DNA of 64,000 bases from assembly GCF_009389715.1 (NCBI RefSeq), contig NC_052404.1, positions 6,718,745 to 6,782,744 on the forward strand, written 5' to 3'. The translations under genes and the position numbers were made by a program. The DNA is from Phoenix dactylifera. Its lineage: Eukaryota; Streptophyta; Magnoliopsida; Arecales; Arecaceae. The number at the start of each line of letters is the position of its first letter. Within the stretch, counting starts at the first letter, position 1. Below are positions 36,175-48,625 of the stretch, piece by piece. The notes below the pieces were generated by a model. That model did no database searches and was not told where the DNA came from. It saw nothing but the letters and a program-made list of their open reading frames with translations.

Positions 36175-39100
36175 GAAGAGGCAGGCTTCCACTTGGTTAA
36201 TCCACTTATGACTTATCTCGGGCAGATTGTGAATAATATATAAATAGATTACAGAATTTTTAAAAAAGAAAAAACTGAAATATTTTTTTTTAAAAAAAAG
36301 AAATACATAAGGAACCTGTATTCTCATTTTCCCAATTACAGAATTTTCTGAGGCCAGTTCTTCAAATATTTTTTCACTCATCAAGTATTATTAGAAATTT
36401 TTGAACCACGCACATGAATTTATATAATTATAAATAAATACTTTTGCAAACATAGTGTGAGTTGGGTGCCAGCAACCCCACTTTAAGAAATTTCCTAAAA
36501 GGCCACTCAGGTAACCTGCTTGTGCAAATGAAATCACAGATATTTTAACATTGCAAACAAACAAACCATAAACTATCAAATAAGGTGTTCTGCACCAAAC
36601 TAAATCATGGAATGGAATTTGATGGAATTAAAACTTAGCATGTGAAAGATACCTCTGAAAAGGTTTCCAAGTAAGGCCATACATCAAATCGTGAGATCCA
36701 TTTCCGAAGAATTCCCTTTTCAGTTCTAAAAGGCACCCGCAGAATGTAAGTATGTTGTGTTCCCGTGATTCTCTCAAGTCGTTGATTGCATGTTGTCCCT
36801 TTTGCATCAGGTATCAACCTAGTCACCTTCAGTTGCCAGAATCCAGCATATGAGCCCAATTTTTATTATATAAACATAGACAAAGAAAAGGTTAGAAATG
36901 CAAGCTTGTGAGACGAGTGTAATCAGGCGAAGGCACGAAGAATAGAGTAGAGTTAGTGAAGGAGGTTGACATGCAATTTCATATAAATATAAAAAAAAGC
37001 AAGTAAATTTAATGGCTAGGTCAATGGAAATTCTACATTATGAACAAGAAACATGAAAAAGAATGTTGAATTACACTTACAATAAGAATTTTGGGATCAA
37101 CACTCAGCCCCTGCTTTTTTATTCTCAGAATCATCTCATTCTCTAGCGCACGAACTTGATCCAATATATAGACGATCTGTGAAACATGTGTATAAGCTAA
37201 GAAAAAAATTTTCAATCAAACCCAAAAAATTCCAGAGACAGCCAAAAAGAAAAGCATCACCATGATCAATGTATAAATTAGAAAGGAAAAGCAGAACTGG
37301 ATTTTATTAAATAAAGCAGTACCTGCCCTCCAGTGTCTGGCAAACCTAATACATTAGCTTGGCCAAAATACCCATGAGGGGAAACAATTACAACATTGAA
37401 CACCATGGGAATCCTCCCGAGAAATGTCTCCAAAGTGGAGGGATCAGGAGCTTGAAGAATATCCAGCAGAAGATGAATCATCTCCAGCACTCGTTCAGCC
37501 GTATCACCCCAACCTTTCTCCAAGCCCATCTCTTGAAACCTGCAAATTAATTATTAACAAGGCTGTCAAAAGGTTGAACTGACTTTATCTTCTAAAAGTT
37601 TCGACTTCGAAGGTCCCTTTCTGCAACACCCGTGCTGCATGAGCTGTTCCAGACAGGAAAACCTTAGATACAGATTGTCAATAATAAAATCATGATTTAG
37701 GATCGACTCAAGGCAATTAATATACCCAGATTAAGAAGAAATATGAAATTCAGCTAAAATATTGGCAATTACGCAGGTCCAGTTTTGCAACACCGGACAT
37801 GATAGGTAGGATTCTTTACGGAATAAAAGTAAGGTTCTCTCCTCGATGGAGGAGATAAATCACCGATATACTGGTTCTATAGTGGATGGATACGCACCCA
37901 TGGCTACTGTAATTCACTGACCTCTGACTGCAAAATGAAAACTGTCAAATGATTTTGCATGGTGCTAAACCAGGGTCTGCTGCACACACATTTCAAGGTT
38001 AAGTCTACCCTAACTCTATGCAACAAGGTAAGATTTGCACCTACAAACAGATTTATTAAATCAAGCTAATAATTGACTATAAATGTTGATATCTCTTCTG
38101 GATCAACATTGTGCGTGTGAAGGAAGCCATTTTCTTACACATGAGCAAATTCAGAGAACGGCGTTGCAGGTGGGAGCTTAGACAGATGCTCCTCGGCCTT
38201 TGCCAGCACAGACTGAAGCCTGGACACGCTCCGTATCCTATCATTCAGCATCATCACCTGCGGAACCACGTATATTCGACTCAATCCAATCGCATGTACT
38301 ACGAAGAAAAATGTTCAGTTTCGCTCAAACTACACTTACATGACCCTTGAACCTGTGGGCCCGGAGGAAATCAAGCAGGGGTTCCAAGGACTCCTTGTTC
38401 CGAAACATAATGGACGAGAGGTGCCGGTTGAGAAACTGAACCCCATTCCCGATGGAAGACGACCGGTTCGGCCGCGGGAATGAGGCATTAAAAGGCTCGA
38501 GGTCGAGCTCCAGCACAAAGGGATCATTATAGCTCCTGCACGACAAGTGCAGATGAGATGGGAGAGTATAGAAATACAAATAAAGTTGTTCAAGGGTTCT
38601 ATGGATTATTACTGCTCGTCGACGAGCTCTTCCTTGAATCGAAGGTACTCAGAGATGGTGAGCTGCTCGACGCTGAGCTCGTACACATTAACCCTCACGT
38701 ACTCCCACACGCCAGGCCTCGGCCGCACGGCGATGGCCACAAACGGGGGCAGAACTATGGCTTCCTGATCCCCAACCAAACAATCAAACACCGAAAATAC
38801 CATAAAGATACCTTTTTCTGGATGTGTAGATGAAATGAGAGGCGGGTTGAAACCTGGGCCGACTTGAGGACCTCGAAGAAGGGGCCCTCGGAGAGGTGGT
38901 GGCGGCCGTGGTCATCGATGGTGGCGAGGGCGTCGAGGAGGTGGTGGGGCTGAAGGATTCCCTTCCCCTTGCCCATATACCTGTGACAATCGAAGCGTTA
39001 TAGTCAGCAAGCATCGGTGATGGTGTTTCCAACGGCTAGGGTCAGGGTCAGGGGTAGGGTTAGGGGTAGAATTCGATCGACGAAGTGAACGATCGAGAGA

Positions 39101-39213
39101 AGGGACGAGTGCGACCTGGAGAGGAGGAAGACGAGGTCGTTGCGATGGGCGGAGAGGGTGTCCTCGACCCTCTCACGCATGCTGGGGATGCGCCCGAGCT
39201 TGAGGCTAGCCAT
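27350..39213 (-). CDS. sucrose synthase (SUS1-type), 15 coding exons, three single-base deletions
   Basis: The enzyme reversibly cleaves sucrose with UDP to UDP-glucose and fructose in the cytosol. Minus-strand exons: 39213-39116, 38980-38854, 38764-38613, 38535-38340, 38257-38139, 37539-37323, 37176-37081, 36826-36653, 34641-34525, 34443-34277, 32506-32282, 28441-28121, 28041-27798, 27719-27582, 27388-27350. All junctions have GT-AG. Without the deletions the length would be about 810 residues, as in SUS1 proteins. Recognised parts: the N-terminal [19 protein letters not shown] with a calcium-dependent kinase-type Ser 11, the [20 protein letters not shown] block, [18 protein letters not shown], and the E-x7-E motif of the GT-B glycosyltransferase domain. 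Exons 1-11 are in frame (1688 nt). One base is missing near 28368 (exon 12, about residue 587), near 28018 (exon 13, inside E-x7-E) and near 27584 (end of exon 14). It is either a recent pseudogene or has base-call errors. Introns 8, 10 and 11 are 2.0, 1.8 and 3.8 kb. Confidence 0.9.
28442..32281 (-). other. sucrose synthase intron 11 (3.8 kb)
   Basis: The longest intron of the gene, AT-rich. I searched both strands by eye for a nested gene, reverse transcriptase motif or element ends and found none. Short open frames here have no recognisable domain. Confidence 0.7.
33937..33956. repeat. (GA)n microsatellite in sucrose synthase intron 10
   Basis: Ten GA dinucleotides following a G run. Confidence 0.85.
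36129..36169. repeat. (GT)n microsatellite in sucrose synthase intron 8
   Basis: About 20 uninterrupted GT dinucleotides, a likely polymorphic marker. The open frame through it on the minus strand (poly-Thr/His) is an artefact of the repeat. Confidence 0.9.
39034..39069. repeat. short telomere-like stretch in sucrose synthase intron 1
   Basis: Degenerate AGGGT/TAGGGTC words resembling the plant telomere repeat TTTAGGG, immediately upstream (in gene sense, downstream of the donor) within the 135-bp first intron. Too short and imperfect to imply a telomere; similar boxes occur near 5' ends of many plant genes. Confidence 0.4.
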
Positions 39214-39594
39214 GGCTGAAGGTCACAGTCTTGAACTGAGAACAGAGGAAGGAGGGAGAGGAAGGGGGGGGGGGGGGTCACGGGGTTGGAATAAATGATG
39301 CAGGGATACTTAAAGAGAGGGGGAGGGGGAGTGCCCTCAGGCGCGGCGCCTTGGGTTTTGAGGGCCAAAGCCTGGTTTTGGCACCCACCGGGTTTGTTTT
39401 TTTTTTTCTAAAAATAGATATATCATATATAAGCTATACGGATACAACCAAAATGCAGATATGGTTCTTCAAGTGGTTAACAATAAAAAAAAAAAAAATT
39501 CAAACTGTAGCTCCATTAACCTCTCTAAATATGTACTTCATCTGGAGCACCATCCTACCCCAAACTATAGTTCGGCTATATTTCAGTAGCGGAT
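39214..39594. other. sucrose synthase 5' flank
   Basis: Carries a 14-base G run (39264-39277) and TTTAAGTA on the minus strand near 39305 as the only TATA-like word. No leader intron acceptor could be confirmed, although SUS1-type genes commonly have one. Confidence 0.35.
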
Positions 39595-39790
39595 GATAAT
39601 CACCGGTCCTTCGAAAATCCGATGAACCCATCTAATAACTGTCGCAGAATTATCCTTCAGAAAAACCTCTCTCTCCTGGCATCGAGATATCAAATAGGTG
39701 GCAGTCCAACTACAATCATCATGTAGTCCGGGCCTAACAACAAAAGCCCCGCCACCCCTCCTACCTCCCTCCATAACCCACCGGGTTCTT
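39595..39790 (-). pseudogene. second LINE RNase H fragment
   Basis: The minus strand encodes GGGAFVVRPGLHD followed by VFLKDNSATVIRWVHR. These correspond to the first strand (GGAGFVVR) and the DSATVIxW block of plant LINE RNase H domains, and match the remnant at 23336. The intervening part is short and divergent and no upstream reverse transcriptase is seen. Confidence 0.45.
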
Positions 39791-42700
39791 CTGCGGGACC
39801 ATTTCAGCCTTCTTTTCTCAACCAACTTATCCCGGAACAAAATACAATGTCGGCTCGCTTGGATTAGTTATATCCATGTATTATATACATAATATATTTA
39901 AAGATACTGACAAATATGATATGATATGATGCCGACTTATTTGTTTTTTTTTTAATCTTCGATTGTAAATAATATTTTATTTCTAAGTATAAAAACAATG
40001 TTAAGAAATGATGCTGTTGCTGCATCAGTTAACAGTGATGTCTCAGAATTCAAAAACCATGCTTGTCCAAACTGAAGCCTTGTGATATCTAGTTCTCTCA
40101 GAATTTCTCTGGCATGGTGTTGTTTTATCTTGGTATTAACTACCCAATGAAATGGTTGGCATTTGATATGTGAGAATTTATTTACTGGAGGCAGAGCCTA
40201 AATTAAATGGTTCCTTCCACACATTTCAAAATTTTTTTACTTTAAAATGGTTAGCTGCCATTTAGCATACAAACGATTTGTGTGCTCTCCAAGGTACCAA
40301 AGAAAATATAAAGACCCGCCACCCGTTCTTGTGGTATTTCGGTTTGATGTCTCCTCAACAAGATTCAAACACTATACTAGTGATGTACCACCTGATATAT
40401 TTTTTTAGTAAAACTGCTTTGTTTCTTTCATAAAATATGTTCAAGTCATAATCTTTTCTGGATCATTAAGGATAAAATTGATATTTTGCTCTCTAGTTAA
40501 CAACCTAAATCTATAGTTGATACTTAAAAAAATAGGTTTATATCTACTATGAGGGCCTATTTGCATATTTTTATAGTATTCAGCTAAAATTTTTTGTAGA
40601 AAGCTTATCCATCTTGAATTTTCTTAAAGCATATCCAAGCTCAGCTTAGGTCCTAATCTTTAGACTATAAAAATAATAAAAAAAAAGTTCTATCAAAGTT
40701 TTTTTTTTTCACAGGCTTTGGACTGGGTAATATTTGAATGATGCAGAGTTATGTTTAAATAGATGACGCAATCTTCGACTCCTACAAAATTTTTAATTCA
40801 ATTCTTTAACAATATTTAAATAGATCCTAAAAAATTATTAAAAGAGCATTAGTTGCACACTTAATACTACATATAAACCTTTTCTTCTTAAAAAAATAGA
40901 AATTATATATAAATTTTATCTGCTACAAAATTCAACAACAAATGATATTACTTGAAATAGAAAATAAATATTGTTGCCATACCATTATTATGAACAATTA
41001 CACCCTAATAAGATAATTGCATAAAATATTTTAATTTTGCTATGACTTTCCTCGTATGAATATCTCTTTATCAGATTTTGTTTTATCTAATTTAACTTGT
41101 ATACTGCAGCAGCATGGGCCCTACACCTTTTATACTGTATTAATACTATTATTAGTATTATTAATATTATTAAAAAAATGGTCAAATCAATCAGCAGAGG
41201 AAGACCCAGAGAAAACCTCTTAAGATATTCAAAAATAATTTTAGAAAACTTTAGTAAAAACCTAAAGATTTCTAGGTAAGAGATGTCCACAGTAAAAGAA
41301 CTGAAGTGATATCTATAGTAAAATTCTCCTGATGTCTACAGTAAAAAAAGCTGAAGCGACAGTTTCCATATGTCCATAATAAAAAGCTGAAACGACATCT
41401 ACAAGCAAAAGTTCTCTAAATGGTCACGGTTGAGGTGACAGCAGTAGTAAAAATTCTCTTCAAGACAGAAAAACTAAAATACCTTTCAAATTTAATATAT
41501 TTTTTATATTTTTAATCATATATTATAATAATTCTATCATTATATTATTATAATATAACTATTATTATTATATTATATTTATAAATATAATAATATATTA
41601 TGGTATGATATGATATGATATGTGATCATGAGATTTATTAGTGGCCCTTTTAATCATCAGAAAAAATTTATTAAAATTCAAATAGTTTCTAACATCGGTG
41701 AGAAAACACTTTAGAAAGTAAATTTTTTAATTTTCTGACAAGGCCAAAACAATTATGATTTTTTACCAAGCACCATTATATTATTCAAAAATACTTTCTA
41801 GTCCTCCAAAAATTTTGATAAACGATATTCTAAAATTATTTGTGAATAAACACCAATCCTCCTAATCTGTTCAGTTCAAGTAGTATAAAAAACTAACAAT
41901 TAATACAACATTAATAAAATAATATAATTAATAAATTATATTGTTTATTTTACTATTTTTATCATTTATTTTTTTTAACAAATATAATAATTTAATATAA
42001 CATTTATTTTTCTATGCCAATTACCTGCTGTTTGGGCATAAAAGAAGCCAAACGGCAAAACCAAGGAGAATTAGACGGAGGTTTCGATCCCGGTGGTCTC
42101 GGTGACAATACCTGCCACCCGGTGGGATATCCCTTGGACATCCGCATTCCACTTGCTCCCACATGGGAAGATAACATTTTAAACAAAGACCGATGATTTG
42201 TCTCGCTTCGCCGAAGTCGTTTACGTATTCCAACACTCAAATTAATCCTCACATTACATCCAGTGATGTTGAAGATGAATATGTTAATTATTCCGGATAG
42301 GCCACGTAGGGGAATCTATCTAGATGAATAAACCAAGTGGATAATCCTAGCTGTCCTATCAACGTGTTGTCCCTTTCGGCCAACGTTTCCAAGGAATAGA
42401 TGGGACCCAGTTTTTTTCAATGATTCAAAGTGCTAATTACTAGCTTCAGCAGAACAGGGTTCATATCTCCACTTGTACTGTCATGATAGGCATGGAATAG
42501 CACTAGTACATCTGGACCATGGTCCTCATGATGTGCGCTATAAATAACATTTACTTTGCCCTGAAATGCGTCCTCTAGGCTAGCATTTAGTGTGGGTTTC
42601 GCTATCCCTTGGATAACCCAGACATCGAGCATATGGGATGCTTTCAAAAAGGCCCTCTTGATATGACATCCACGCCTGTGTTGAGATTTTTATGCACATG

Positions 42701-44850
42701 TCATGGCATTGTCCATGACTTTAGATTATTAGGAGCAGTTGATATGCTGCCACCAGCAAATGGCTAATGATATTACCCTGTTGTGGGTTTGCCAAATTAG
42801 AGTTTTTACAAATTACTAGTCCACAACCAAGTCATTTCTTCCTGCAAGATAAGATCTAGGGCTCAAATTATCAGAACTTGGTTGGCTCGAACTGGCCTAG
42901 ATCTTATTAGTATTGTCAAATGTCTCCTTATAAATCAAATTTCATGCTAAATAGAGTTGCAATATTCGTGTTACTCGAAACGATTAGATCGAGCGAACCA
43001 GTACTCCAAATCTCGTTCTGCCGATTCTTAGCCCTTATTTGCTCGACCTAGTTCCAAATTTTTCTAACTAGAAGACAAATTTAATCGTAAATCAAGTTGC
43101 AGCACTGGTGTAATTCGAATACGTAGCATTCGGCAAACAGCTAATCGAAATCTTGCTCAGCCAACACCCTAGCCTGTTGAAATGATTTGAACTGAATTGT
43201 GTTACATGTTTGATCTTGGCCTTAAATTAGAGTTTGGGTAGGGAGATTCCTTTGTGATCTTAGGCATATTCCTCTTGGAAATTATGGGGAGAACTTCTGT
43301 GGGCCAAAAGTGGAGCACTGGCTCGCATGACATAAGGCATTATGGGAGTATATCATGTTATAATAGGAATAATCCTGCCTGTGGTCCCGCTATTGTGGAT
43401 GAGGCTGCCCATCATGGGCTGTGGGTCCTGTGGCGGTGAGAACCTTGGTGCTTTAGCCCACAGGAAATTCCAGAACCTGGCCAAGACCAAACCCACCTTT
43501 GACTCCTCGTCCTTTAAATAGTAACACTAAGAGATGGAAAAGTTTGGGATTCTCTTAGCCTAGACGTGGCCTTTTCCTCCCCCACAGGAAGGAATTAGTT
43601 GGATAAGCACGAGTTTTTTTACCCACGTCATTGATGGAAGATGGGACGCACTCTTCTCAACAGTTTGTGGGCAGAGGACGTCACTATGGTAAGGACGAAG
43701 AAACGCAAGCAGGCAAATGCAATCACAACCGACCAACCCACTTGTTCATTTGATGTCCCTAGCGATAAAGTTACACTTCTCAAACAGTGATGGTTTAGTT
43801 GTATGAAAATCTTCCCCTCCCTCTCTTACACACACATGCACACAAGCGTGTGTAAAAATAACATGTGTTTAATTCCGTCGAACTCATTATAGATTGAGTT
43901 AGATTACCTATTTAATAAAATGGTCATGTTAGAACTTATATTTTGTATCCGACCCGACAGTATCTGGTTCGAACTGATCGGATTGCCACCTCTTATCTAT
44001 TTATACTATCATCCTCTTTGGATAACTAATAATTTACATGGTGCAAACTACCACCGTGTCTTGAGAGAAATCGGAACGTTTTGTTGAGATTCGAAAAACC
44101 TGGCATGTTGTCTTGAAGCTAAGAAAGCTTTCTCAGGTTGGCTTCTTATGCAAAGAGATAATGCCGGAATCCGGATCATCTCAACCTCAATTGTTTGATG
44201 CTTCTTTTCCACCTTTATCGATCTTCTTTTCTTTTATATTTCTGACAAATCGTATCCTAATCTAAAAGACGTGATCATGTTCGGGATTGTAAAGCAAATC
44301 TGATTCCGAATGGTCTTGATATGATTCTCATCTTGGATACTTAGATTGACTTATTTTTTTTTTTAACACCAAGTCTTTGCTCTAGATTTGTCAGACATTC
44401 AGCTTAATATCAACACACGAAAAAAAATGAGAAAAAGAGGATAAAATAGATATGAACTCCTGAGATGCCAGGATCCTACTCCTAAAAATCAAGAAAAAAA
44501 CATGGAAAAAGGGGAAACAAATTCGTACGCATATAACACCAAGACCCTGACTCCGACATTGGGCCAAGTTCGAGTCATTTTCATGATGGGCCAACATTGG
44601 CCGGGACCAACCTCTTAACTAGGCCTTGCAATGTCTTTCTGGATTCATGTTAGACGAAAACAGACCAGTATCAGTAGTCTTGAGTGAATCTTGATCCAAT
44701 TGGACCTTGATCTGAGCTAGGTCTGTTCAATTGACATTTGATTTCCTGATCACAGCCAAGCAAAACATGTCGACTTCATTACATCCGTTGCTCTCATATT
44801 GGTAGGATCTCAATTCGCACCCGACCAAATTATACGTCTATTATATCCAT
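39791..44850. other. AT-rich intergenic DNA, no gene seen
   Basis: Very AT-rich in 39900-42000 (with TATTA runs near 41520-41600). It is more balanced from 42000 to 44850. Frames of 60-82 codons here overlap on both strands with no recognisable domain. I see nothing that can be supported. Confidence 0.5.
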
Positions 44851-45080
44851 TGTGCTCATCCAGAGTGTAATGATGATTCTCTTCACTTCCTATTGGCTTT
44901 GTAGACCTCATGGCTGCTTCCTTAGTAACAAAGAAGGAAAATATTCGCATAGGATTCATTAGTTAGGAGTGCATTGTGCTCATCCAGTTTAACGATTCTC
45001 TTCACTTCCTCTTGGTTTTGTAGACCTCAGCTGAAGGTAAATATTCCCATGCCATTATAGGATTCATTACTTTAGGGGTG
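44851..45080 (+). repeat. tandem duplication (about 124-bp unit) upstream of the small gene
   Basis: Both copies start TGTGCTCATCCAG (44851 and 44975). They share GATTCTCTTCACTTCCT, TTTGTAGACCTCA and ATAGGATTCATTA, and end near GGAGTGCATT or GGGTGCATT. The duplicate lies 170-400 bp before the TATA box at 45250, so promoter elements may be duplicated. Confidence 0.75.
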
Positions 45081-45249
45081 CATTAGATGCTGCCGAGATG
45101 GCATCCTATCTACTCCACTGGTCTCTTCCCCAAGAGTATGGGAGATAAGTTCGAGCAACCGAAAGCTAATATTTAACCAAGTATCCTGTAGAAAGTGGGA
45201 GAGGAATCTCAGAACGTTAACTGGGGTCAACAGAGAAGACTCCTGTACC

Positions 45250-45255
45250 TATAAG
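45250..45255 (+). promoter_or_regulatory. TATA box of the small gene
   Basis: TATAAG, 88 bases before the ATG at 45338. A CTCTTGGCTCTTGTACTCACC leader region follows without an upstream ATG. Confidence 0.45.
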
Positions 45256-45337
45256 AAGGCGTGGCCAGCCACAAGGCCCTCGCAACCCAAAACTAAGAAG
45301 CTCTTGGCTCTTGTACTCACCTGAGCTATTCTTGTGA

Positions 45338-45565
45338 ATGGATCCTCAGAGGGCTCGCCTTGCTAAGGTAGCGAGAGAGGCCTTTGATCTACTAGATGAG
45401 TGCCAGGGCCGGAAGAAGAGGGCACCACCAGCTTATGTTTATTACTACCCCAAGCCAGTCCAAGACCCTCCTCCAAAGAAGGAGCCTGTCCTTGATGCCA
45501 ACCAAGTCGCCCGACAGTTTGGTGGGGTTATGACTGTGGAATACCATCGCCGGTCCTTCTTCTAG
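45338..45565 (+). CDS. small basic protein, 75 residues, family not recognised
   Basis: I do not recognise the family. The protein is soluble and has no signal peptide or membrane segment. Residues 1-22 form a likely amphipathic helix (RLAKVAREAFDLLDE), followed by a basic patch (GRKKRA), a Tyr/Pro-rich middle (YVYYYPKPVQDPPPKKEP), and a C-terminal part with LDANQVARQFGGVMTVEYHRR. Codon use is ordinary and differs from random intergenic frames. A TATA box 88 bases upstream and a clean leader support a real gene. Tandem repeats lie in its upstream region (44851-45080) and 3' flank (45652-45832). It could be a short stress-induced plant protein, but that is a guess from its size and gene shape. 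Confidence 0.55.
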   Translation: MDPQRARLAKVAREAFDLLDECQGRKKRAPPAYVYYYPKPVQDPPPKKEPVLDANQVARQFGGVMTVEYHRRSFF

Positions 45566-45651
45566 GATTTGCTTGTATGCTCTATAGCTTGGCTTTTTCT
45601 TTGGCTTCCATGCATGTCCTATCATATTGGAGAAGTATAGATAATATTATT

Positions 45652-45832
45652 GTGGAGCACCTTCCATGTAGTATGATGTATTAGAAGCAGTGTGATGTAG
45701 TATAATTCATGGAGCACCTTCCATGCATGTAGTATGATGTATTAGAAGCAGTACTTTGACGTAGTATAATTCATGGAGCACCTTCCATGTGGTATGATGT
45801 ATAGATAATATTATCGTGGAGCACCTTCCAGT
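45652..45832 (+). repeat. 3.3-copy tandem repeat behind the small gene
   Basis: TGGAGCACCTTCCA recurs at 45652, 45710, 45774 and 45817. Full units also share GTAGTATGATGTATTAGAAG. Unit length is 43-64 bp. It starts 87 bases after the stop codon and so could lie in the 3' UTR. Confidence 0.8.
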
Positions 45833-48472
45833 CTATGGTTTGTTTTGATATTGGGTGTCAAGTCTATCATATATATATATATATGTATGTATGTATGTAT
45901 ATATGGTTATCTCGGCCCAAGTGTCTTCTTCTACTTTTTAATGGACGGTATGCATTGGGGGCTAGCTTCTTAATTTTGCTGAATTGGTCTGTATCCCAAG
46001 AAAATATGTGGCTCACAAGGGCTGAGGTGGGAGAGAAAAGGCCCGCAGATACATGTAGCAGTGTGCTAGCCAGGGAATGCAAAAACGTTTACATGATATA
46101 TAGTTTCCATATAGTCCATGGGAATTATTCATGCAATATGATTATTGGTATTCTAGAGACTTGAGAGAGGATGGAAAAAGAAAGAAATTTTAAGGATTTG
46201 ATGAGGCATAGATTCCACTGGACCAATATTTTAGAAGAAAAAAAAAGTTCTATCACCTTTTTAAACTAATTTTGTTGCTATTAGATTAGCTGCCAATTAC
46301 TTCTTTAGTTGGTTGACACCACCTCTCTCTTAAGAGCTTTCCAGCAGATTTGATACTGCTATTATTATTATTATTATTATTTTCTTGTGTGCATGCGAGT
46401 CCCTGCTGCTACTATTGTACTGAGTTGGGGCTTATTATTTTCTAATCCAACTAGAAAACAAAGCAACAGGATGGTTAAGATTTTTTCCATTATTTAGAAT
46501 GACATCTAGTCTCGCGGTGAGAAAGTCATGAGACTTGATGAATAGAGTATTTAGAAGGAAAAAAAAGAAAGAAAGTCCTATTAAAATATATATATCGCAT
46601 GAAGATAGTAATCAGCATTCAATTTTTTCTGCATAAATCTCATCATATTCCCACTTCTTGGCAGGGTATAAGTCATCATATAATTAAGATAAAAGTACAA
46701 GATTATAAAGTTCAGATAAGAAGGGTGCTTGTTTTGCTATTTGTCGAAATGTCCTTTGTTGATAACATGGATGTAGTTTGCTGGACAAGAAGTTTTGGGA
46801 CAAGGATCCCACAGATCAAATGAATCTAATTTACTAAGATATTTATTGGATCGATGATGCTCTTTCTATCTCTTTTTTTTTAACAAAAATTTATCAAAGA
46901 AATTACCATCAATATTTCAAACTAAATGTTTAGTATAACACTACTTAAGACTCAGAACCATGGAGATGCAGTTTATAATGAAGAGGAGACGAGGCTGGTT
47001 ACCTAGCTTTTTTCCCAGGACTGGGATTACATTATTCACCTGGCCACCTCAAGAATATTTTCCCACCCAGGCCAGTTATTAGTCCGTATCCAAAGCTACA
47101 TGCAGTTTCTTGCAAACAAACTAATTATTCGGCATGAGAGGTTCCACATGCCAAAACGCCACTCATTGATTCTTTGGAGTAGTAGCTTTAATCATGAGAT
47201 TCCAATTAGTAGATCCTGCATTGGTAATCATTGGTTTTATTACTCACAAATATACGAGGAGATATGTATAGATCTCGGAGAGAGAATGATCTAAGCTCAT
47301 TATTACAAAAAAGAGAGGTAGGTAGGAACCTTGGAAAGTTGATAGAGAGCAAGAATCCAATGAAGAAGCCTCTATAGGAAGGCATGGCCAACCACAACTT
47401 TTCCCAAGTGGTCCTACCCAGAGGCCTTATCTCTTGATCATCTCTGATGATCCGTTCGAAAAGAAAAGAGTTTTTCCTTAATTTGCTCAAACCGAATCTT
47501 TCTAAAGAAAATCAGAAGAAGAAGCTGAAAGAATTACAAAAATAGAACTTAAGTCATCTTTTCTTTCATTGATGATAAAAAAAAATGTAAAAATAGTTTT
47601 GAGTTCACCCAGGAGGTTGCAAGCATTAATTTGATCCATGTTCAACATGCAATAGGCAGATTTGTGAAGCCTTGCATGCTTTGAGAAGCTGACACTTTGG
47701 CATCCTGCGAGAGCACCAGATCCTCTTTTACTGTGTAGTGTGTGTGTGTATGTATATATATATATATATTTATCCATGATTATGGTTCGGTAGTGGTGGG
47801 CGATATGGTCCACCATGTAGCACTGCAAAAGCTTAAAAGACACAAAGACCATGTATTAGTGAGTTTCTGATTTGGAGCTTATCCACGTAGCTTGGTTAAT
47901 TTGAAAGGTAATCTATGCAGCATGATGGTTAAAATATAGTCATTTAACTTAGATTGTTTTTTGGTTTTTTTGAATAAAAGGAGGTGGAGAAAGTCACCTG
48001 ACTTTTATTGAAGATTAGAAAAAAAAAAAAAAATTCAGAGAAGAGAGTATGGAAGACTTAAAGAAGTTATATTACCGTTGATATATGGAACAAGATAAAA
48101 AAAAGAGAAGAAGACCCAGACATTTTGTATGTCAGCCGTCATAAAAATCTCTAGGGATATTTTTAATATTCGCCCAAACTCTTTTAAATAATAATATAAG
48201 ATATAGCTTGGTGCCAGTGGTTAAGAACTTGCTATTTAAATTTTTGAGAATGTCAGCAGCCCCTCTCAGCACTTGTTCAGTATACTGTATGTGTGACCCA
48301 TGTACTGAGCTTGACATATGGGCCAAGGTGGATGGCAACTATATAAGGCTTAGCTACGCTGACTTGCATGTAATAATTGAAACTTCTGCAAGACAAGTTG
48401 CACCATTCTACGTGCATATTCACATACACAACATGTTGTTTGGAGGTAAACTAGTTGAGTTTGTTTAAATGG
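45833..48472. other. intergenic DNA, no gene seen
   Basis: AT-rich with TATG/TATA simple repeats (45870-45903, 47740-47770) and an ATT run (46362-46382). Frames on either strand lack recognisable domains. Confidence 0.5.
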
Positions 48473-48625
48473 ATTTTGTGATGCATGTTATTTCTTCAAA
48501 TAGGTCATTTGATTTTTATTTTCATTTTATGCTTATTTTATTTATTTTGAAGTAAGAGGAGAGAGAGGCTTCCTCTCTCTCCTCTCTCTCCTCTTACTAT
48601 ACTATACCATATATGGCAATAGTAT
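48473..48625 (+). repeat. left flank copy 1 of the second retroelement locus
   Basis: This 153-bp block is repeated essentially unchanged at 56466-56618 (offset 7993), each time directly in front of an LTR. It contains CTCTCTCCTCT-type runs and ends in AGTAT, the target-site word. A 56-bp part (48518-48573) occurs a third time from 57827. Confidence 0.9.

Noticed and set aside
36121-36384. Minus-strand frame ending in a poly Thr-His repeat
   Set aside because: It is a GT microsatellite inside a sucrose synthase intron.
39034-39069. Interstitial telomere as a chromosome-fusion scar
   Set aside because: Only a few degenerate repeats, inside a short intron of a housekeeping-type gene; far too short for a fusion site.
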